7,495 nt of DNA, taken from Flavobacteriales bacterium. GTDB taxonomy: Bacteria; Bacteroidota; Bacteroidia; Flavobacteriales; UBA7430. Location: assembly GCA_002685115.1 (NCBI GenBank), contig NYWQ01000100.1:1-7495 (forward strand), in the 5' to 3' direction. The stretch's first letter is position 1. Each line of letters opens with the position of its first letter. The position numbers and the translations under genes are program-made. Positions 1 through 5,946 of the stretch are shown here, in pieces. The notes under the pieces are model-generated. The model was not told the DNA's origin. It was given only the letters and a program-made list of their open reading frames with translations, and made no database searches.

Positions 1-306
1 AAGAAAAGAGAACGTATCGTTACTAAAAAAGTCGTAATTATGATAAGCAAACAAGCCCTTAAAGCCAATTAATACTGCTGTAATACTATTTTTTATAAAG
101 TCTTTTAAATTAGTGGGTCTTCCTTTGAGTGCTTTTTTTCTAGTAGTTGGAATTACTCCTGATTTGTTTTTTTCCTCAAGATCATTAGAGATAAAGTAAC
201 TCCCTGCTAAAAATGCAAGGGCAATAAAAAAACCAAATGTTTTAAAAGGTAGTGGAATAAATATACCTGTAATGTATTCTATTAAATGACTAAGTGTAGG
301 AAACAT
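1..306 (-). CDS. lgt: Prolipoprotein diacylglyceryl transferase Lgt (N-terminal part, cut by window edge)
   Basis: The frame opens with ATG at 304-306 and stays open for 102 codons to the window edge, so only the N-terminal third or so is visible. Lgt is an inner-membrane enzyme that transfers diacylglycerol from phosphatidylglycerol to the lipobox cysteine of prolipoproteins, the first step of lipoprotein maturation. The start 'MFPTLSHLIEYITGIFIPLP' followed by 'FKTFGFFIALAFLAG' is the usual opening of Bacteroidota Lgt, with a first membrane segment at about residues 14-40. A charged stretch (about 41-70, 'DLEEKNKSG' and 'TTRKKALKGRPT') follows, and a second hydrophobic stretch begins near residue 75 ('ITAVLIGFKGLFA'). 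The catalytic Arg/His region lies outside the window. It starts 6 bp after the mtaB stop codon, with an A/T-only spacer and no Shine-Dalgarno sequence, so it is probably cotranscribed with mtaB. The identification comes from sequence recognition. Confidence 0.85.
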   Translation of the reverse strand, partial: MFPTLSHLIEYITGIFIPLPFKTFGFFIALAFLAGSYFISNDLEEKNKSGVIPTTRKKALKGRPTNLKDFIKNSITAVLIGFKGLFAYHNYDFFSNDTFSFL

Positions 307-312
307 ATTTTA

Positions 313-1623
313 TTAATTTAAGATTGTTGCGAGTACAGATCCATCGTCGTCAATATCGTTTAATTTTACTTTTAATATTTGATTTCTAAATCCAGGATCG
401 TAGGGAACTTTTACCTTAACGTAGTTTTCAGTAAAGCCTTGTATGTAGCCCATTTTATTTTCATGCTCAAAGAGAACGGTTCTATTAGATCCAATATTTT
501 TTTCGTAGAACGCTCTTTTTTTCTTAGCCGATAGAATACGTAACATTTTACTGCGTTGGTGGCGAACTCCTTTATCTATAACCTGACTCATTTCAGCTGC
601 CTGCGTATTGGGTCTTTCAGAATAGGTAAATACATGTAAATACGAAATATCGAGTTCGTTGAGTAAAGTATAGGTTTCTTGAAAATGTTCCTCTGTTTCT
701 CCAGGGAATCCAACAATTACGTCAACGCCAATACAAGCATCTGGCATTTTATGTTTTATTCGTTTTACGCGTTCTTTATACAAACCAGTATGGTAACGTC
801 GTTTCATCTTTTTCAATAATTCATCTGAACCCGACTGAAGAGGTATGTGAAAATGAGGTACGAAAACCGAGGAATTAGATACAAAGTCAATTGTTTCGTC
901 TTTAAGTAAATTAGGTTCTATGGAGGAAATACGTAATCTCGATATACCTGCTACTTTATTCAATTCCTGAACCAATTCTAAAAAAGTATGTTCGTGTTTT
1001 TTATTTCCAAACTCACCTTTTCCATAATCTCCAATATTAACACCTGTAAGAACGATTTCTTTGATGTCTTTTTCGGAGATTTCTTTTGCGTTTGAAAGTA
1101 CGTTTTCGAGTTTGTCTGATCGAGAGATGCCTCTAGCTAAGGGAATTGTGCAGTAGGTACACTTATAGTCACACCCGTCTTGTACTTTTAAAAAAGCACG
1201 AGTTCTGTCTCCAATAGAGTAGGCACCTTCAAAAAAATCAGCCTCAACAATTTCACACGAATGTACTTCTGTACCTTCTTGTTTACTAAGCTCGTTAAGG
1301 TAAGAGGACAACTTAAACTTTTCGGTAGCGCCAAGTACAAGGTCAACGCCTTCAAATTTTGCAATTTCGTTTGGCTTTAGTTGAGCAAAACAGCCGATAA
1401 TAACCACAAAGGCATCTGGGTTTATTTTTAAAACTTGCCGAACCAAACGTTTGCATTCTTTATCTGCATTTTCGGTAACCGAACAGGTGTTTAATACATA
1501 AATGTCTGCATGCTCTTTAAAGGCTACCTTTTCGTATCCTTCTTCTTCGCACGATCGGGCAATGGTAGAGGTCTCCGAAAAATTCAGTTTACATCCTAAG
1601 GTGTGAAAAGCTACTTTCTTCAT
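313..1623 (-). CDS. mtaB: tRNA (t6A37) C2-methylthiotransferase MtaB, radical SAM
   Basis: This 436-residue protein is a full-length methylthiotransferase of the MiaB/MtaB/RimO family. The family's MtaB branch converts t6A37 to ms2t6A37 in tRNAs reading ANN codons. The N-terminal UPF0004 domain carries the three cluster cysteines C11 ('HTLGCKLN'), C47 ('LNTCSVT') and C78 ('IIGCFAQ'). The radical SAM domain has CxxxCxxC at C151/C155/C158 ('DGCDYKCTYCTIP'), followed by 'LTGVNIGDYG', 'RISSIEPNLL', 'HIPLQSGSD' and 'VDVIVGFPGET'. A TRAM RNA-binding domain occupies about 375-436. The 'HTLGCKLN' opening and 'LTGVNIG' favour MtaB over MiaB and RimO. The ATG at 1621-1623 sits 10 residues before C11, the normal spacing for the family. 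Its leader is A/T-rich with no Shine-Dalgarno sequence. It reads away from the solute-binding protein gene and lies just upstream of lgt. No catalytic residue appears to be missing. Confidence 0.95.
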   Translation of the reverse strand: MKKVAFHTLGCKLNFSETSTIARSCEEEGYEKVAFKEHADIYVLNTCSVTENADKECKRLVRQVLKINPDAFVVIIGCFAQLKPNEIAKFEGVDLVLGATEKFKLSSYLNELSKQEGTEVHSCEIVEADFFEGAYSIGDRTRAFLKVQDGCDYKCTYCTIPLARGISRSDKLENVLSNAKEISEKDIKEIVLTGVNIGDYGKGEFGNKKHEHTFLELVQELNKVAGISRLRISSIEPNLLKDETIDFVSNSSVFVPHFHIPLQSGSDELLKKMKRRYHTGLYKERVKRIKHKMPDACIGVDVIVGFPGETEEHFQETYTLLNELDISYLHVFTYSERPNTQAAEMSQVIDKGVRHQRSKMLRILSAKKKRAFYEKNIGSNRTVLFEHENKMGYIQGFTENYVKVKVPYDPGFRNQILKVKLNDIDDDGSVLATILN

Positions 1624-1640
1624 AAGTATAAAATCGATTG

Positions 1641-1674
1641 CAAATGTAATAAATTAAGGAGGTAAGGATTTCAA
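1641..1674 (-). promoter_or_regulatory. Candidate Bacteroidota-type promoter for mtaB-lgt
   Basis: On the minus strand, TACATTTG (complement of 1641-1648) matches the Bacteroidota -7 consensus TAnnTTTG exactly. A TTG (complement of 1672-1674) lies 23 bp upstream as a -33 element, which is at the long end of the accepted spacing. Transcription would begin near 1635, giving a leader of about 11 bases before the mtaB ATG. The assignment is by consensus match only. Confidence 0.45.
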
Positions 1675-1699
1675 TTAATCAAACAAAGTTCTATTTTAG
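1669..1699 (+). promoter_or_regulatory. Candidate promoter for the solute-binding lipoprotein gene
   Basis: TTTC (1669-1672) and TATTTTAG (1692-1699) are 19 bp apart. Each differs by one base from the Bacteroidota consensus TTTG-N19-21-TAnnTTTG. Transcription would begin near 1705, about 15 bases before the ATG at 1720. The -33 element overlaps that of the divergent mtaB promoter. The -7 match is imperfect, so this is a weaker call. Confidence 0.35.
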
Positions 1700-1719
1700 A
1701 GGTTTAATATAAAAAAAAC

Positions 1720-3300
1720 ATGTACAATCGTATCCTTTACTTTTTGGTATTGCTCATAAGTTCTTGTAGTTCTGTTGATGAAAGTGCGCAGACTAAGAAC
1801 ATATTTAGATACAATGAATCTTCGGGGATTCATTCTTTTGATCCTGCCTTTGCCAAGGACCAGTCTAGAATTTGGTTTTGCAATCAAGTTTACAATAGTT
1901 TGGTTCAATTAGACGATACATTACAGGTACAAGCATCTATAGCTAAGCGTTGGTCTGTTTCGAACAATAGTTTGATCTATAATTTTGTTTTGCGAGACGA
2001 TGTTCAATTTCATAAGCCGCTGAATAGATCTTTAACTATTGAGGATGTCGTGTATTCTTTAAATAGATTAAAGTCAGAAGAAACAGCTTCGCCCGGAGCT
2101 TGGGTGTTGTCCAGCATGCAGTCATTAGTTGCCCTTAACGATTCTACATTACAAATTCGCTTAAAAGAGCCAAACCCTGCTTTTTTAGGTTTACTCTCTA
2201 TGCAATATTGTTCTATACTTCCTGAAGAGGCAGAAACGAAAGCTGGTTTTTTTGAAGCTCCAATTGGAACCGGTCCTTTTCATTTTCAGTACCACAAAGA
2301 AAATGTTAAGTTGGTTTTACGTAAAAATGAACACTATTTTGAGACTGATAACGGAATTAGGCTTCCTTTTTTAGATGCAGTAGCGGTCAGTTTTATACCT
2401 GACAAGCAAACGGCTTTCTTAGAGTTCATTAAAGGAAAATTTGATTTTCTATCCGGAATAGATGCTTCCTACAAAGATGAGTTGTTGAGCCTAGACGGAC
2501 TATTGCAACCCGATTATGAGGGCAAATTAAACTTTAGCAAACAAGATTATTTAAATACAGAGTATTTAGGAATTCTTATGGACGACAATCAAACAAATAA
2601 TGCATTAAAGCAGGTGAAAGTTCGACAGGCTTTAAACTTGGCTTTTGATAGAGATTTAATGATGCAGTATTTAAGAAACAACATTGGTACGCCGGCACAC
2701 AGCGGTTTTATACCTAAAGGTCTTTCGGGCTTCCAAAAAGCGATTGGGTATTCATACAAGCCACTTAAGGCTAAAATTTTATTGGCTGAAGCTGGTTTTC
2801 CAAATGCTGAAGGCATACCAAGTATTGATTTAAATACAACCAGTTCGTATGTAGATTTATGTGAATACATTCAGCATGCCTGGCAGGAACTTGGTTTAAC
2901 GGTTCATGTAAATGTAAATCCACCTTCGACGCATCGCCAACAAGTATCAAAGTCTCAATTGTCTATTTTTAGAGGATCTTGGATTGCCGATTATGCCGAT
3001 GCGGAAAATTACCTTTCTCTTTTTTACTCAAAAAACCACAGTCCTAATGGGCCTAATTACACTCATTTTACCCATTTAGAATTTGACAATTTGTATGAGA
3101 AGGCTCTAAAAATACCTAAATTGAAAAATAGAGTTGCTTTATACGAGCAAATGGACAGTATTGTAATTAACCAAGCGGCTATTATTCCTTTGTACTATGA
3201 CAATGTAATGCGCTTTACTCACAAAAATGTACGTGGCTTAGGATCCAATCCAATGAACTTATTGGATTTGAAAAGGGTTGTTCTAGAGAAGGTTAACTAA
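1720..3300 (+). CDS. Solute-binding lipoprotein, family 5 (peptide/nickel ABC type)
   Basis: This 526-residue protein is a family 5 extracellular solute-binding protein (SBP_bac_5, the DppA/OppA/NikA type), which captures oligopeptides or similar ligands for ABC import. The first 15 residues form a short lipoprotein signal peptide ending in the lipobox 'ISSC', with C16 as the acylation site. Family landmarks in order are 'VYNSLVQLDD' (58-67), 'LRDDVQFH' and 'TIEDVVYSLNR' (91-116), 'GTGPFHF' (183-189), 'NEHYFETDNG' (203-212), 'VRQALNLAFDRD' (301-312), 'AKILLAEAGFP' (351-361) and 'WIADYADAENYLSLFYS' (421-437). The length is normal for the family. An in-frame TAA at 1705-1707 makes ATG 1720 the first possible ATG start; its leader is A-rich with no Shine-Dalgarno sequence. 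No permease or ATPase gene is adjacent, so the transporter partner and ligand are unknown. Its TAA is immediately followed by the complement of the next gene's stop codon. Confidence 0.9.
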   Translation: MYNRILYFLVLLISSCSSVDESAQTKNIFRYNESSGIHSFDPAFAKDQSRIWFCNQVYNSLVQLDDTLQVQASIAKRWSVSNNSLIYNFVLRDDVQFHKPLNRSLTIEDVVYSLNRLKSEETASPGAWVLSSMQSLVALNDSTLQIRLKEPNPAFLGLLSMQYCSILPEEAETKAGFFEAPIGTGPFHFQYHKENVKLVLRKNEHYFETDNGIRLPFLDAVAVSFIPDKQTAFLEFIKGKFDFLSGIDASYKDELLSLDGLLQPDYEGKLNFSKQDYLNTEYLGILMDDNQTNNALKQVKVRQALNLAFDRDLMMQYLRNNIGTPAHSGFIPKGLSGFQKAIGYSYKPLKAKILLAEAGFPNAEGIPSIDLNTTSSYVDLCEYIQHAWQELGLTVHVNVNPPSTHRQQVSKSQLSIFRGSWIADYADAENYLSLFYSKNHSPNGPNYTHFTHLEFDNLYEKALKIPKLKNRVALYEQMDSIVINQAAIIPLYYDNVMRFTHKNVRGLGSNPMNLLDLKRVVLEKVN

Positions 3301-4347
3301 TTACTTCTGTTCAATGTCACATCGGATGGCTTGATGGTCGGAGAGCTCAATTTCTAGCACTTCAAAATTGTAGGCATTCCATGCGTTTGGATACAGAATA
3401 TAGTCAATCCTAAATGGGAACAGTAATTTTTTAAACGTTGCACCAAAACCTTTACCGGAAGCTATAAATGCATCTGTATGGTTCGCACTTAACTTTCGGT
3501 AAATATAGCTTTGCGACACATCGTTAAAATCGCCGCAGAGTAAAGAGGGGTAAGGGCTTTGTTTTGTGTGCGTTAATATGCTGTTAATTTGCGCAACTCT
3601 TTTTGAACTCGCCTTACTTATTTTAGTTGAAATCTCCTGTGTTTTTGCCTTCACTTCATTCTCACTAACTTCATCATCCCATCTTTTTATGAGATTGTAA
3701 TCTTTATTTACTAAGTGAAAGGACTCAAGGTGAAGGTTGTAGATACGTACGGTATCGTAATTGATAATTACATCTGCAAAAGCACAAGTATTTGCGGAAG
3801 GATTCTCAAATTCCAGTACTCCAGCATCTATAATTTCATATTTACTGTATATTTGATTGTACCCAAAAATAGATTTATGTGGGTAGCTAACCATTGTTTC
3901 AAAACCTTTCCTTGCTTCCTGAAGGCAAATGATGTCTGTGTTTTGTTGACTTAAATAATGAGCCAATTTTTCTTTTACAGACCCTACATTTTCTTTTTTT
4001 CCACCTAAATAATAAAACGATTGGGTGTTGTATGAGAGTATAGAAAAAGACTGATCTTTAGCCAGGGCTTTAAATCTGTTTTTTGTTTGTATTACGGGAA
4101 CACTCCATAAATAACTTGCAGTAATTACGGCTAGAGATAAATAGATGGCTCTTTTAAAACGAACCAGCCAATACAAAGCAAACAAAACATGAGTAAGCAA
4201 TAGCATTGGGTAACCGATAGCTAAAATTGCGCCAAATGAAAATTCTTGCGGGTTTATATAAGGGGCTAAAAAAGCGAAAAACCAAAGCAATACAAACACT
4301 ATATTGACAATGTAAATGAGTTTGTTTAAAAGGGATAAATTTTTCAA
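3301..4347 (-). CDS. Membrane-anchored endonuclease/exonuclease/phosphatase family protein
   Basis: The 348-residue protein has three N-terminal membrane segments (about 10-31, 37-62, 67-86) followed by an EEP-fold hydrolase domain (about 100-348). Metal and catalytic residues of the fold are all recognisable: N107 ('SYNTQS'), E144 ('CLQEAR'), H206 ('YNLHLES'), D273 and N275 ('CGDFNDV'), D315 ('RIDYIL'), and D337-H338 ('LSDHQA'). The family includes DNase I-like nucleases, AP endonucleases and phosphoesterases acting on lipids or inositol phosphates. The substrate cannot be told from sequence, and a membrane-bound phosphodiesterase is as likely as a nuclease. With three membrane segments the domain could face the periplasm. 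The apparent start is TTG (complement of 4345-4347), one base after the rhomboid B stop. The first internal Met, at residue 48, would remove the first membrane segment and split the second. It is the last gene of the mutL run. Confidence 0.88.
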   Translation of the reverse strand: MKNLSLLNKLIYIVNIVFVLLWFFAFLAPYINPQEFSFGAILAIGYPMLLLTHVLFALYWLVRFKRAIYLSLAVITASYLWSVPVIQTKNRFKALAKDQSFSILSYNTQSFYYLGGKKENVGSVKEKLAHYLSQQNTDIICLQEARKGFETMVSYPHKSIFGYNQIYSKYEIIDAGVLEFENPSANTCAFADVIINYDTVRIYNLHLESFHLVNKDYNLIKRWDDEVSENEVKAKTQEISTKISKASSKRVAQINSILTHTKQSPYPSLLCGDFNDVSQSYIYRKLSANHTDAFIASGKGFGATFKKLLFPFRIDYILYPNAWNAYNFEVLEIELSDHQAIRCDIEQK

Positions 4348-4351
4348 TTTA
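4345..4351 (-). promoter_or_regulatory. Stop/start junction TAA-A-TTG deciding the EEP protein start
   Basis: On the minus strand the rhomboid B stop TAA (4349-4351) is followed by one A and then TTG (4345-4347), the first codon of the EEP frame consistent with a full-length protein. No Shine-Dalgarno sequence precedes it; the upstream bases are an A run. Reinitiation by the terminating ribosome is the natural reading. An in-frame ATT two codons further upstream is the only other near-cognate candidate nearby. Confidence 0.6.
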
Positions 4352-5215
4352 ATTTTTTTTACTATTCTTAAACAAGTATTCTTTTTCCTTTTCAGTTAAA
4401 CTTTCGTACCCAGATTTAGAAATTTTATCCAATATTGTATTAATTCTATCATTGTGTATTACCTTTTCCTCTCTGAATGTATCATCTGATTTAGGTCTTC
4501 GGTGTACTGTTTTTAAATTTTTCTTTTTAAATAGTTTTACAACAGCTTCTAGGTAGCCCTCTAGTGCTAAAGTGATGTCTGTTCCTCTTTTCCACTTGTA
4601 AGTAAAAACAACACCAGTTAAAGCTCCCCCTAAGTGAGCTATGTGTCCACCTGAATTTCCATTGGGAATGTTTATCACATCCATAACTACAAAAACAATA
4701 GCCAAGTACTTGATGGGTATGTTTCCTAAGAAAAAAAGATTGATTTTGTAATTGGGTACATATGTCGCTAGCGCAAATAAAATAGCCATAACCGAAGCAG
4801 ATGCTCCTATTAAGGAACTGTTAGCTATATTGGTGAATGCAGGGAAAAAGTTAAAGGCAAGTAAATAACTAAGTCCACCCAGTAATCCACCCATTGCATA
4901 GATGCTGTAGAGTTTTTTTTCAGTAAAGTATTGTAAAAATATTTGGCCAGCAAAATAGAGGTATAGTAAGTTACTTAAAATATGGAACAGGTCTTCATGT
5001 GTAAACATATAAGTAACGAGCGTCCATGGCTTAAAAATAAGTTCAGCTAGGTTTACAGGAATTCCAAAAATAGAGGCAGCACTAAACGAAGGGCTTTGAA
5101 TTAAAAAAGAAAAGGTTGCTAAAATTTTAAAAAACACAAAAACGCCTAAGTTGATGTATATCAGCTTGAACAAAGCATTGGCTTGTTTAAATTTAACTTT
5201 TAGATCGTTTAGCAT
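4349..5215 (-). CDS. Rhomboid family intramembrane serine protease (rhomboid B) with C-terminal tail
   Basis: This 288-residue membrane protein has about six hydrophobic segments between residues 17 and 207. Rhomboid marks are 'WTLVTYMFTH' (64-73), the HxxxN oxyanion motif (H78, N82 in 'HILSNLLYLYF'), the catalytic serine S139 in 'GASAS', and the catalytic histidine H194 in 'AHLGGALTG'. Rhomboids cleave transmembrane or membrane-proximal substrates within the bilayer; the substrate here is unknown. The canonical GxSG reads GASA, with alanine after the nucleophile, but the Ser-His dyad is intact. A soluble, basic tail of about 75 residues (about 215-288) ends in 'ILDKISKSGYESLTEKEKEY', a conserved-looking C-terminal motif I recall from Bacteroidota rhomboids. 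ATG at 5213-5215 overlaps the stop of rhomboid A by one base (TAATG), so the two are probably translationally coupled paralogues. Confidence 0.9.
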   Translation of the reverse strand: MLNDLKVKFKQANALFKLIYINLGVFVFFKILATFSFLIQSPSFSAASIFGIPVNLAELIFKPWTLVTYMFTHEDLFHILSNLLYLYFAGQIFLQYFTEKKLYSIYAMGGLLGGLSYLLAFNFFPAFTNIANSSLIGASASVMAILFALATYVPNYKINLFFLGNIPIKYLAIVFVVMDVINIPNGNSGGHIAHLGGALTGVVFTYKWKRGTDITLALEGYLEAVVKLFKKKNLKTVHRRPKSDDTFREEKVIHNDRINTILDKISKSGYESLTEKEKEYLFKNSKKN

Positions 5216-5946
5216 TAAAAGAAATTCAGGTCATTTTTTTCCCAGTACTTTATAAGTATAAAACCAAATAGCATTCCGCCTAAATGAGCAAAGTGCGCCA
5301 CATTGTCGCCTGCAGAATTTTGAACGCCGCCAACAAATTCAATTAAACCGTATATAATTACAAAGTATTTTGCCTTTATAGGAAATAAGAAGTTTAAGTA
5401 AATAACTTGATTCGGAAAACTCATTCCGTAGGCAAGCAGCAAGCCAAAAACAGATCCGGAAGCACCTACTACAGGTGTGTTGTAAAGGTTGTAAAGTTGT
5501 CTTGCGTCGTTAAATAGAGGACTCATAGAATCGAATTTCCCCTCGTAAATTAAATTGTTAATTTGTTCGCTCGTAAATAAACTTTCGAGTCCAATTACTT
5601 GGAAATGAATAATGAGATAATGTAAGAAAGCGGCACCAAAGCCAGTGATTAAGTAGTAGTTTAAAAACCGTTTAGGCCCCCAAATATTTTCTATTTGCGA
5701 GCCGAACATCCATAAGGCAAACATATTAAAGAAAAGATGAGACATGCCTCCGTGCATAAACATGTACGAGATCAATTGCCAAGGGTTAAATTCTGGAGAC
5801 TTAAAGTAATACAAGCCTAAGGTATCGTTAAGGTCTGTAGAAGCGATACTTCCAAAAGTATAGCGTGCTAAAAAAAACAAGGCATTAATGATGATTAGGT
5901 TTTTAACCACCAAAGGCATCGTTGAAAATCCTCTACTCCGTCTCAT
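5215..5946 (-). CDS. Rhomboid family intramembrane serine protease (rhomboid A)
   Basis: The 243-residue protein is a compact rhomboid with a canonical active site. It has 'WQLISYMFMHGG' (56-67), HxxxN (H70, N74 in 'HLFFNMFALWMFG'), 'IENIWGPKRFLNYYL' (85-99), the nucleophile S163 in 'GASGSVFGLL', and the catalytic H221 in 'AHFAHLGGMLFG'. Compared with rhomboid B it carries about 40 extra polar residues (about 115-158) before the catalytic serine and lacks a long C-terminal tail. It would act in the inner membrane as a site-specific intramembrane protease; no substrate can be predicted. ATG at 5944-5946 overlaps the mutL stop by one base (TAATG), and its own stop overlaps the start of rhomboid B in the same way. 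It is probably an old tandem duplicate of rhomboid B that has diverged strongly. Confidence 0.92.
   Translation of the reverse strand: MRRSRGFSTMPLVVKNLIIINALFFLARYTFGSIASTDLNDTLGLYYFKSPEFNPWQLISYMFMHGGMSHLFFNMFALWMFGSQIENIWGPKRFLNYYLITGFGAAFLHYLIIHFQVIGLESLFTSEQINNLIYEGKFDSMSPLFNDARQLYNLYNTPVVGASGSVFGLLLAYGMSFPNQVIYLNFLFPIKAKYFVIIYGLIEFVGGVQNSAGDNVAHFAHLGGMLFGFILIKYWEKNDLNFF

Noticed and set aside
1656..1663. AAGGAGGT on the plus strand, a perfect Shine-Dalgarno-like octamer
   Set aside because: No start codon follows at usable distance; the next gene begins 57 bp later with its own A-rich leader, and the octamer lies upstream of that gene's predicted transcription start. Probably chance.
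1696..1908. Open frame on the minus strand across the start of the lipoprotein gene
   Set aside because: Antisense to a clearly coding N-terminus, no recognisable domain, and it covers the predicted promoter.
2589..2870. Open frame on the minus strand inside the solute-binding protein gene
   Set aside because: Wholly antisense to conserved family 5 sequence; composition looks like a shadow of that gene.
3287..3308. AGAAG...CTTCT inverted repeat across the convergent stop codons, possible bidirectional terminator
   Set aside because: Only 5 bp of stem, mostly A-T and with a 12-base loop, and no U tract on either side; too weak to call.
3715..3954. Open frame on the plus strand inside the EEP gene
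   Set aside because: Antisense to the catalytic domain, no domain match, no promoter or leader of its own.
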